Source of the DNA: Desmodesmus armatus
Lineage: Eukaryota; Chlorophyta; Chlorophyceae; Sphaeropleales; Scenedesmaceae
DNA length: 64,000 nucleotides
Assembly: GCA_007449985.2 (NCBI GenBank)
Contig: VIIQ02000773.1
Coordinates: 248,001 to 312,000 of the forward strand
Direction of reading: 5' to 3'
In this document: in pieces, positions 46,401 through 57,600 of the stretch
Layout: every line of letters starts with the position of its first letter
Position numbering within the stretch: position 1 is the first letter of the stretch
Translations under genes and position numbers: made by a program
Notes under the pieces: generated by a model
The model's input: the letters and a program-made list of their open reading frames with translations, nothing else
Databases searched by the model: none
What the model was told of the DNA's origin: nothing

Positions 46401-46901
46401 AATAGCTGCCCCCAGGTGCTACACAGCCAGGTATGGACATTGCTGCTTTGCCGCCGGTCCTCCCATCTGCCTTCCCCCCCAGCACAACATGCAGGTCCTG
46501 TCTGAGTATTTGGTAGCAGCTGGGACTCCCAGAGTTGCGAGAAAGGGTGCCTTACACGTGGTGGCTGCTTGACTGACCTGAAATAATTGTGTTTTGCGTG
46601 TTTCCTGCCCCAGCTATCTGCACCGGCAGCAGAGCTGGCGCACGCTGCTGGCTTGCACAGTGGGCAGTTGCTCGGCGCGCACCACAATCTGTCACCTTTG
46701 GGGGCCCAGCAGCCAAAGAAGCAGCTGCCAGGCAGCATGCAGAGCCCCCTAGGGCCAGCGGCAGAGGCAGCCTACATCAAGGCGGCGGCAGGCCAGCCAG
46801 CTGCAGCAGGAGCAGGTGCCTGGCCACAACCCCAGCATGGCGCAGCAGCGGCGGCGGCAGCAGCAGCGGATGCACAGCCCATGGATACTGATGATGCATG
46901 A
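43488..46901 (+). CDS. Ser/Thr protein kinase, Aurora-related type (5' end incomplete)
   Basis: Eleven exons join in phase: 43488-43718, 43838-43891, 44085-44195, 44526-44673, 44885-44995, 45195-45310, 45488-45656, 45903-46118, 46293-46430, 46483-46512 and 46614-46901. A Gln-rich N-terminal stretch precedes the kinase domain: [13 protein letters not shown], the lysine strand [27 protein letters not shown], catalytic loop [16 protein letters not shown] in KLADFGLS, then [11 protein letters not shown]. The P+1 region carries an extra loop (about 15 residues around [16 protein letters not shown]) before [20 protein letters not shown], and HPWLLKH closes the domain. An Ala/Gln-rich tail ends in MDTDDA. 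The activation segment and insertion-before-Trp style resemble algal Aurora-like kinases, but the subgroup is inference. The 10-codon exon 46483-46512 is optional in principle. Confidence 0.85.
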
Positions 46902-48981
46902 CTACCGCAGGATGTGTTGCATCGAATCCAACCGGCCCCATGTGATAAAGATCAGCCCGTGTGTTGCTGTTGTGAACCTTGTGTGTGTGGAGTTCCCACG
47001 TTTAGTTTGCCCGCTTTGTTCCGTCCACTCATGTAGGGTGACAGCGTGTCACTGTGCATGATCATGAAGTGCTTGGATGCTTGCAGGAAGCAGGTCTGTT
47101 GGTGCAGGCGGCAGCAGGGGTGTGTGGCGTGGTGTGGTTCGCTGTGTCTCTGGCTGTGTGGTGCTGATCGGTGGTCACCCTAGCGGAGTGCATGTCCAGC
47201 TAGCCAACATGTGTTGGCCTGCATGTAAACAAGCTTTTCACAGTTTTGCCCGCATACGATGCTGCTTGAGCGCGCGCTTTGTTGCGGAGGTGCGTTCTGG
47301 TGCAGGTTTGGGGTGACAATTTGCAGCAGCAGGGGGCTGAGGTCGTGTGTTTTACTGGCAGGCTTGCTGCTAGCTGCGTGTCCAGCGTTGGCACACACAT
47401 GGAGGGTATCTGTGCACTGCGCAGCACCACCATGCTGGCTGCACTGTTTATTAACCCATCAGGAGAGGTTACTGCAAACTGCTGTGCGTTATTCCTTGGC
47501 CGCTGGAAGACTGGTCGCGGATAGCTCGTGTTTTGAGCAGGCATTGCAGGATAGCGTGCTGTGTTTCAAGTGGACGTACGTGGTGGTGCACCTGAGAGGT
47601 TGCTTTGTGTTTGCAAGCGGTGTCTGGCACACGTGCTTGGCTTGTTTGGCGCAGTTCAAGCAGCCAGCGCCCTAGGGACAAAGACTGCAGGCAGGTGGAG
47701 GGTGGACCGGGGGAGGGGGTGGCGCGATGGGAGCTGGGGATTGCTTTACAGTGCATGCCCCAACATCATGTGAGCTCTAAGAGGATTGAGCTGTGCTGCC
47801 TCTGCGCAGCTCGGCAGCAGCAATGTTGCACTTGGATTGCTTGGCAGCTGCTTGTGTGTCACCACACGGCAGCTTAACAGGGGCAGGTCAGCAGCAGCTG
47901 CGTGCCTGCAGGAGCGACATCACGTGGTGCAGCTGTGCATGATGCTTTGTTGGTATCAGTACCACTGTACACTGTATGCGCCTGCTGCAGAAGGCGTCCG
48001 CTGCTGGGGCCATGCACCTGCTGCGCAGTGATGTGCACTACAGCTGTTGGCATGCTGCTTACGGTGTTACCCAGGGCAGCTACATCTTGGGTGGCTTGCC
48101 TTTATGCACCTGCACGGTCACCCTATTTCTTGTCCGTAATGCTTTCTTCCATGCTTCTTTGGGGTGTTTTGTGTGAGACCTGGTATTGTGTGTCTGCAGC
48201 ATGTCATGGTGTGTTAGCCAGAACGCAGCAATGTCTAGCCACAGCGTAGGCCATGGATTGTTTCAGGCTCAATTGAGCTATACCTCGAGGGCTGGTTCAG
48301 TCTGCAGGGCAACTGACAGCTGGGAGCAAACTTCCTCTGTGCAAGAGGAACATTAGCGTGCTGTGTGTGAGGCTGTTGTATCCAGCCAGTGTTGAGTGGC
48401 TTTGTGCGTGCCATTTTCTATTCGTCCTGTGTTTGAGGGGCTCATAGTGGTGTGCTAGGCAGGCCAGTGCAGCCTTTGCATCACGTGTTGCAGGCCGGCC
48501 CTGGCCGTCCGTGTGTTTGCAGAGTGCCGAGTGCCGCATGTGGTACGTGTGCTAACAGACGTGGTAAGAAATGGGCGGTTTCGCCCCAAGTGCGCACCAT
48601 GTCAGGTGTCTGATTGTTGCCAAGACTGGACAGCCTGCCACTTGCAGCATGGGCATGGCACTCACATCTTATGACAGGGTTGGTGACTGCTAGTGCAATC
48701 CCATTTATTCCTGGGCGGCAGCCCCATGCTGTCAGCAGACACATCATCGCAAGCCTAAGTTCGTTACAACACAGACACCACCCACATTTGATGTTGGGAA
48801 CAGCGCTTTCAACCACAGCCCGCTGGGCCATTCGCAAAGCAGCAACTGCAAAACATTGTTGTGTTCATGCACAAGTATACTCTGCATCTGATCACCCTGT
48901 ACAGCCTCAACAAGCACATACAGCCACGAGCGCCTGCCAGCGACGCTACACCATACGCATCACACGAAGCAATGCCTTCGG
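46902..48981. other. 2.1-kb convergent spacer
   Basis: 3' flanks of the kinase (left) and of the disintegrin-like gene (right). A plus-strand TGTAA occurs near 47224 and a minus-strand one near 48770. GC-rich, T/G-rich text without a recognisable gene on either strand. Confidence 0.45.
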
Positions 48982-50768
48982 CTACCAGCAATGAACCGTC
49001 TTGACGGTCTTTCTGTTCACCGTCTCACTCGTGTAACAGCATCCCTGCTTATTCAACTTCAGCTGACATGTGCCCTTTGCACACTGCCCCTTACAGGCAT
49101 CCAGGCTCATGCTGCCGCGCTGTGCATAGGGGTACTGCTTGACCTCGCCATCCCGCAAACAAGGCGTCCTCTCTGGCCTGTTGCTGCCACCAGGGCATGC
49201 AGCATTTCGGCCGTCGCAGAAGGGCTGCTGCTTGCAGGCCCCACCGCTGCCACAGACTGTGCCGGCAGGCTTGATGGGGTTATCCGGGCACACAGATGAC
49301 TGGCCGGTGCACACGGCAGGGTTGGCGCAGGGGCCCTGAGCGGACCTGACAGCACAAACACAGAGCGGCGGGGCGAGCGGGAGGGTGAGGAGGGGCAGGT
49401 GACCAGTTGATAATGCCTGTACGGCAACAGGTATGTGCACTGCTGTTCAGGTGAAGATGTATATCTGCGTGCCACAGCAGCTATGAAGGTATGGTTTTGT
49501 TGTGCACACCTGACTCTGCTGTAGTGACCTGGCCTCTGACGCATGCTGACTCAGCCGGGCTGTGTTGAACCCCAGCTGCCAGATACTGCTGCAGTGGCAT
49601 GCCCCCCCCTACCTGCACTGTGTGCCTTGTGGCTTCAGGTTGCCGTCCGCATCACAACATGGCGACCCAGGAGCACATGCCTGCGCAGCAAACACCCACA
49701 CACACAGTGGTTGAGTACAGCACATGCATTATATCTTTCACATTAAAAGTGTGTCCTGCATGTACTACTAGTGCAGATGGTGTCCATCCATGTTCAACAA
49801 GTTGTAGGACAAATGCTGCCCCAGGCAGCTGCAGGTCTGACAAGACCCAAAAACCCATGCAGCGCTTCATGGTGTACATGTGCCATTTTCAGGCTGGCAG
49901 CTCCATTTGCAGCGCCGCCCTCACCGTCAGTTGGAAAGCCGCCACGAAGGTCCACAGCTCGCTGATGTGAGCCCCTGGCGCCTTCAGCTGCAATGCACCA
50001 CCTGACAGCTCCGCTGTCACTGGGTACGTGAAGTTGTCCGAGACCTTGACCACGCCGCCAGACCGCGGTCCACCGAATGCAGCGCTGCTGACTGATACTA
50101 CTGCAGTGTAGAGGTTGATATCCATCTCAATGAGCTTTCCAGTGAGGGTAATGAGGCCTGAAGGCGAGATATCCAGGTGCCATTCGCTCACTCCGTCAGA
50201 CATGCCGTACTCGATCGCGCTGTCTGACACAGGGACGTTGTCAGGGGATCTTGGGTAGCTGTTGGTGAATCCAGGAGGCACGTAGTAATACATCCAGTTG
50301 AAAAGGTTCTCCCAGCCTCCCGGTTCGAAGTTGAGGGTGGCTGAGGTCAGGGAGCCTGCCAGGATGTTGCTAGACGCACTGGCCTGTATGGTTGGTAGGG
50401 CTGCAGCAGCAGGCAACAACCACGAGCAGCAAACACCATGTGCAGCAGCAAAACACATGCGGTTTGTTCATGGCCAGGTCATTGCTGCTGCAGTATTTGA
50501 TTCGTGTTGGTAATTATATAAGGAACACAACTGCTGAAAATGCATTGCATTGTTGCTGTGCAAGTGAGCCAGTGCAAAGGGACGAGACAGGGGTAGGCAG
50601 ACTGCAAATGGGAAAGGCAGCAGAGCCATCCAAGTCACCTCCAGCCTGGCTTTCAGCTCCCAAGTTGCACTTTTCCATGCTCGGCCTGCATATGGCTCGT
50701 GCCATGCCTAAAAAGCCACAAGCCAGCACTACAAAAAGTCCAAAACTGTAGCTCCTGTTGCTCGACAT
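48982..50768 (-). CDS. Secreted Cys-rich protein with disintegrin-like segment
   Basis: Four minus-strand exons join in phase: 50768-50639, 50400-49925, 49680-49613 and 49345-48982, giving 345 residues. A clear signal peptide (YSFGLFVVLACGFLGMARA) opens the protein. Exon 2 encodes a 158-residue beta-rich domain with few cysteines that I do not recognise (GWENLFNWMYYYVPPGF; WHLDISPSGLITLTGK). Exons 3-4 are Cys-rich with ADAM-disintegrin spacing: CCDADGNLKPQGTQC, VCTGQSSVCPDNPIKPAGTV and FCDGRNAACPGG...TPC, ending CQLKLNKQGCC. No protease domain is present, so this is not an ADAM. An extracellular-matrix or cell-surface role is likely but unproven. No gene of this exact architecture is known to me. 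Confidence 0.78.
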
Positions 50769-51601
50769 GCTGGCGCCTGGGCAACTGCACGAACAATTAG
50801 GCTGGATCGCCCCTGTTCTTCGATTATACGTGCTGCTTCTGAAGTGTTTGAGCTGCTGCGCCCACACTCGAAAAGGTTGCAATTAACACCAGCTGGCTGT
50901 AGACGCAGTAAAATAGTTTTCAAGCTGTTGGAATCGTATATGAAACAAAAAAATCAAATGTTTCGAATGAGAGGAGCTGCCCTAGTTACATCCCGCCAAA
51001 CACAGGTTGAACCCGCCAGCCACAGGCAAAACCGCGGAAACCGCCAGTCGAAAGACCCAAGAAGGAAACAGTATCAGAGGCAACATCAGAACTCCAGCAT
51101 CAACGTGACGACCGTCAAACAACCCCAGCAGTGGCTAAAAAGTTTGGCCAAAGATGCCAGGACCTCAGCGAATTGGGACAGCAGGACTTGAATTAAAAAC
51201 TCGCTAGTGACAGTCAGCAAGGCAGGCCTAGGCCTTCCAATGCCAGCCAAAGAGAAACACAATTTTTTTCCGCTCTTCAGATCCATGGGATGGATCACAG
51301 CCCATCGTGCCTTGCGGCACAGCGGATGGCAGCACAAGGAAGACACATTCAGCCTTCAACACGCATGTGCATTCAGCCCTCAACCCTCAGCACACAAATG
51401 CATGCGCATGCGAATGCGATGGTAGTGCTTGGACAAACCCAACAATGCCAGGCGGCACCAATCCTACTATTGACAGCAAGCAGCCCAGCGACTGCATATG
51501 CACCCCCCCCCCTGATTGCAACTGCACCTGCACCACACCAAACCCCCAAATCAGCCACATGCACAAGCGTTCACAACACTCTTGACCCCTGATCACACTT
51601 C
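50769..51601. other. Spacer upstream of the disintegrin-like gene
   Basis: Contains the promoter of the minus-strand disintegrin-like gene and the 3' flank of the MATE gene. Purine-rich text around 50930-51130 keeps a plus-strand frame open for 115 codons without an ATG; I see no support for it. Confidence 0.4.
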
Positions 51602-54600
51602 CTAGCTGCTGCTGATCGAGTCTCTACTGCGGTGTGCTGCTCTCAACATCGCTGCTGCTCGCTGCACCTCCTTGTTCCAGTCAAACTGGCTGATGAGCAC
51701 CCCGAAGGCAACGGCCTGCAGTGCTGTTCCAAAAGTCAGCGCCAGCCAGAACCCAAGCACCCTGTGGCAGAGAAAAGGGCGACACACGGACAGACTTGTG
51801 AGCTGTATGTACCAAAACAGACAGCGGCAACAGTCAGACAGTCAAAGTGGCTGATGAGCACCCCGAAGGCAACTGCCTGCAGTGTTGTGCCAAAGGTCAG
51901 TGCCAGCCAGAACCCAAGCACCCTGTGGCAGAGAAAAGAGCGACACACGGCCAGCCTTGTGAACTGTATGTACTAGCAGGTACAGCGGCGATACTGAAGG
52001 AGGCAAAGCAGCCCTGCCAAATGATCTGCTATTTATTTTTATTTATAATTAGTTTATTTACTTAGTAAAATCATTTAGTAAAATCATTTAAAAATAGATA
52101 TGTTTTCATTTTTGGTAGAATAATTATCTGCTGCCACAGGTTGGAGCACTAACAAGGCATCCATGTTGCGGCCAGACTTTTGGCAAAATTCTCAATGCGA
52201 GCTGATGGTCGCAGTGATCTTACGTGCTGATTGCCCCCCTTGTGCACCTCGATCCCAGATGAACATACCAACAGGCTATCCCTCTGAGGTGCAGCGGAGC
52301 GCCCAATGCGATGCCATGCCCTCATTCTAAACCATGAGATTATTTGAAACGAGACATGTAACTGCCGCGCATCACGCTGCCTCTCTGCTGTTGCCCCCAG
52401 AGTCATGATGGCCCCGCATTTCTAGGCACTGCACACCTTGGCCGTGTGAATGAAAAAGCGTGTTGCGCTGGCCCGTGCTGTTGTCACAGACAAGCGCAAC
52501 ACAGCAGAGCAGGTGCTCATGTAACCTGACCATGTGACATGAACAAAACTATGCAGAATGCCCCCAGCACTGGCCGCACTCACCCCAACTGCCAGCGGAA
52601 ACCCAGGAACCACGCCAGCGGCAGGCATACACCCCAGTAGCCTGCAATATTCATGACCGCGCCTGTGGCCTGGCGTCCAGATGCTCGCAGCACCGACGAC
52701 AACACAGCCACCATGCCATCACCTGCAGCAATGCGTGAACACCATTTATAGCCAGGCACAAGGAGACACGACCGGAAGACACACTTGTGAAGGAATGCTG
52801 TACGGGCGGAAGCTCAAATTATGCATGGACACTCCAGCCAGGAAGAACACTTGCGCATGCCACATCATAGAGCCAGGCAGAAGCAGACACTCATCAGCAC
52901 TAGCAGCAAAATCTCCAGCTCACGAGTGGTGCACCATCACTGCAGGCTCCAAGGGGGCCCAAAACACGATGTAGAGTCAACAACAGCAGCAACTTTGACA
53001 ATCACGAGGCTGCGCAGCTGCAGTTGTGAAGGGAAAAAAAAGTTGCACAGGCATGAATTCATGTCACTCACAGTGCATTGGGGCCGCCATCTCAAATCAC
53101 TTGTTTGAGTGTCTTGTCTTCACCAACACGACCCGAGCCGGCCGCATCCGCCCAACGACTGCATCCGCCAACGACTGTGGTAGTCAAAGCAGCCACAATG
53201 CTGCACGCAAGAGCTGGACGCTGGCCAGCCAGTGGGAGTCCGGCCCCCCTGGTAAAACAAAACAAAGAGAAAAAAGAAACAATTGGGCTGGGCTCACCTA
53301 CGATGGATGTCGCGACAGCCGGCACCACCACTGCCGTTGCTGCGCGGATCTGCATGTCTTCTGTGAAGATGCGGACGACTAAATGACGTGCCAGGAAGGT
53401 GCATGTGCCGAGAAGCATCGTACTGACCAGCACAATGCAGGCAGACACCCTGCAGCACGGGAGAGAAGGAGTGCAGAAGGTAGGTTGGGGGCAACGTTCC
53501 TGGAGACATGCCTGGAAAGAGGAGGGCCCATGCATGTACACAGCAGTAAGTGCCGAGCAGCATCGTACTGACCAGCACAATGCAGGCAGACACCCTGCAG
53601 TCAACAGCGACATGCGGAAAGCAGGTTAGTCGTTCCCACGCCACTTGAGATAGGGAGAGGGAGAGGGAGAGGGAGAGGGGGGGAGGGGGAGGGGGAGGGG
53701 GAGGGGGAGGGGGAGGGGGAGGGAGAGGGAGAGGGAGAGGGAGAGGGAGAGGGAGAGGGAGAGGGAGAGGGAGAGGGAGAGGGAGAGGGAGAGGGAGAGG
53801 GAGAGGGAGAGGGAGAGGGAGAGGGAGAGGGAGAGGAGAGAGAGGGAGAGGGAGAGGGAGAGGGAGAGGGAGAGGGAGAGGGAGAGGGAGAGGGAGAGGG
53901 AGAGGGAGAGGGAGAGGGAGAGGGAGAGGGAGAGGGAGAGGGAGAGGGAGAGGGAGAGGGAGAGGGAGAGCAAGAAGGAGATTTGTGGCACTAGAGTGCC
54001 AGGCACGAAGAGGGGGGGCGAGCGTATGCACACTGCCAAAAGCACGCTGATGCCAGTAGCATCGTACTGACCAGCACGATGCAGGCAGCCACCCTGCACT
54101 CAACAGGGACATTTGAAAAGCAGGTGAGTCAACCCCGGACGCCACTGGTGGTCAGAGGCAGACAGGGAGAGAGGGAAAGCAGGAGAGCAATTTTGTGGCG
54201 CAAGAATGCTAGGCATGAAGAGGGGGCCGGGTGAATACACACTGCCAAAAGCACGCTGGTGCCAGCAGTAATGACGAGCACGATTCAGGCAGACACCCTG
54301 CAACATGGAGTCAACAGCAAAGCACAGAAACAGGTTGGGGACAATGTGCCCGAAAACGGAGAGAAAGGGGAGGGAAAGAGCAAGGGGGGGGGGGGGGGGG
54401 GAGAGGAAAGGAGGAACAGCGAGAGAGGAAAAGAGAGTAAGACTGCAGGGAGCAGTTGGGCGGCTCTACCAGTCTGTGAAGCGATTACTGCTGACACCGC
54501 TGTCCGGTATAACCAGGCAGCCCAGCACAGGCCAAGATGTGCCCAAAGGTGGCCCCTGCAAACACGACACCATGTCCAAACACTGTCCTAGGGGTTGAGG

Positions 54601-57600
54601 GGAGGCTGATTACTACCGTTTGGTCACACACACACACACACAGCACTCAGGCAAAACTGACTGGCTGATCCCACTGCCCAATCCACAAGCCAACGGCCGG
54701 TGACCAAGACACTTACCCGGCAGCTGTGCGCGCCTTCCTAGGTAGTCGCCCCGCCCAACAAGTTTGCCACCCTCACACTGGTGGCAGAGCCAAAATTGCT
54801 CAAATGCAATTTCTGAATCAACAAAAGAGCCTGTCAGGTGGGGCTTGCTGAGGGAGCGGGGGAGCGAGGGCCAGGGCGGGGGGGGGGGGGGGGGGGGGGG
54901 GGGAGGGGGAGGGAGGGGGGCAGAGGTCGAGACACAAACCCTCAACCCACATCCAAACCCACACTTACCGGCAGCTGTGCGCGCCTTCCTAGGTAGTCCA
55001 CCGCCCAACAGGTTTGCCACCCGCACACTGGTGGCAGAGCCAAAACTGCTGGGCACCATGTAGCTGGGATTGGTGATCTGCAGCAACAGGGCACAACATA
55101 CATATCACACATATCACACATGTGTGCACTTCACACCTACAGGTGACACAGGCGTGTGGACGTGCGCCGCTCAGACCGGCTGCAACCTTGCAAGCTCACC
55201 AGCATGCTAGCTACTGGCTGCTTTGCACCAGAAGTGCGCACCATGTGCAAGCAAGCTGCGACAACCCATCATGCACCCTGCATGTTGACAACGTCGCGCC
55301 ATCAGCTGCTACTCCCTTTGGTCACAGGTCACACAAAACGTGCACATGGTGAGCATTGCGACATGCGTGGTGTGCGCGGCGTGCACTGCGCATATGTGCT
55401 GTGCGATGTGGCATGTTGGGTGTGCTGGGGCGCCTTTAACTGTATGCACAGACCCATCACTCCCACAGCAGTAGCTGCATCAGGCAGGAGGCCTGCAACA
55501 GCAACAATCAGCAGTTAGTCAACAACAGTAGACACATGGATGACACCACTGCGACATTGACTAGATACCTATGGGTGTTTTCGGCAACCTAGTAGGGCTA
55601 TTGTGTCTACTTTGCACCTACAGCAAGACGTCAGTGTCAGCCCGTATGCAACACATGCAAAGCATTAAAGCACCACATCACCAGGCATGCACCCCACCTG
55701 CCATGAATATCATCAGCTCCCACACCCACCACTCCTGCAAGCAGCGCAATGCATCAGGCAATCATTGGTAAAGCTGCCGGCATGGAAGCAACAGCAGCAC
55801 ATCCTCACACTGCCTTCCCAACACAACCCCAAAGTAGTGACACCACTGGCCTGCACAGCCTGTCCACAAACACACACTGTGGCAAGGCGATGCCTTACAG
55901 TGGTGCCAGCAATGTTACGCTCTGACAGGACTGCCCTCACTCTCTTCAAAGCTATCTTCATCACACAAAAAGGTATCACAGGCAACAGGCAACCCTCTTA
56001 AGCACAACAAAACACTCTAAAGCCACAACAGCCAGGCGGGGCTATGCTGCACTTACCCATAGGGAAAACCTTCATTCCCCCCATTGGTAAGGGCAGCACA
56101 GCTGTGCATGGCTGTTGTGACTTGAACGTGTCTTGATGTGTTCAGGGAGGCAGCTGGGACCGCTTCAGGGGGGGGGGTGCAATCACCAAACAGGGAAAAA
56201 CCTTCATTCCCTGGTACTGATATAAGGATTATGAGTTATATCCTCATCCTGCCCGGTTATGTCTGAAGCCTTTGATTTCACACACAACAACAATGCATAC
56301 ACCCAGCTACCAGCACTTCCAATGATTTCACCACCAGGCCCCCCAGGGCAACATACAACCCATGTGGTGTTCGAATGCTCGCGCCTTGACGCCACATGTG
56401 TGGTGGTGCCCCTGCCAACTTATCTATCTGAAAGACAACAAGGGCACAATACAAGCAGCATCAAGGCACGAGCACTGATCAAGGGTGGTGCACGCCTTCC
56501 GGTAACACCTTAGCACCTGCCTGTCACACTTGCAGCAGAGGCACCTGGCTTTTGCCACTGTTGCAGTCATCCATCGCGCCCCAGCCTTTGCATGAAAGAA
56601 AAAAGCAGACAAGTTGGTGTCCCTCTTACTCACCAGCTCCCTTACTCACCAGGCAAATCATAGCAGCAGCAGGTACACCCAAACTGAGGTACTGCCACCA
56701 CCCCCTGAAAGCAGAGCGTGTGTAGCCCCGCCACGTGCGCTCAGGCCGGCCTGCCAGCAGTACTTTATCGCGGTACGTCTGGTAACACGTTAGTAACAAC
56801 GCGTTGGTGAAGGTGCAGCAAGTCAGGGCCCAGGCAGCCCTTGTGTGTGGAGGCCCAGCCTGCACACAGCACAGCACAGCATGCCGCATAGTTGGAAACA
56901 ACACGGCAGGGCGCGATCCATAAAGCATTTGAAAAAGGGAAGCTGCATGCCAAGTTTGGGCACCACTCACACACAATCAAGTAAGCTCATTACAGTGCCG
57001 CTGCTCTGATTCAATGTATTACTGCAGTGTGTGTTCCTTGCACATGGGTAGCTTGTACAAATCATGCTGCTGGCAGTAGCAGGACAAGCTACAGCTGCAG
57101 CTGCAGATGCTTGTGCCGTGACCTACTTGAAGATGAGCAGCCAGTTGTAGAGGGGTGACAGTGCCGTGGTGGTCAGGTAGCAGCAGCTGGTGGGGAACAC
57201 GGCACGCTGCGTCACCAGGTAGCGGCGGGGGTGTCACTCACAACACCTGGCACAGCACAGCAGGTGCACACACAATACGACGTGGTGACATTGAGTGTGT
57301 GAGTGAGCAGTGAGTGAGTGACTGGGTGGATGGGTGAGGGAGGGAGTGGCGGGTGGTGTCACTCGCAACACCTGACGCAGCACAGCAGGTGCACACACAA
57401 TACGACGTGGTGACATTGAGTGAGCGAGCGAGTGATTGGGTGGCTGGTTGGTAAGTGAGTGGTCAATGTAACGAGGGAGGCAGGGAGGCAGGTAGGGGGG
57501 AGGGAGAGAGGGACGGAGGGAGCGAAGGATCAAGTGAGTGGGATGAGTGAGTGAGTGGGGAAGTGTGTGAGTGAGTGGGGGAGTGAGTGGGAGCGTGAGT

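Noticed and set aside
50844..51191. 115-codon plus-strand basic open frame
   Set aside because: It starts at GTG without an ATG, is purine-rich and low in structure, and lies in an intergenic spacer.
53294..54145. Long Leu/Pro/Ser-rich minus-strand open frames
   Set aside because: They are translations of the GGGAGA hexamer satellite; a MATE exon lies at one end by chance of frame.
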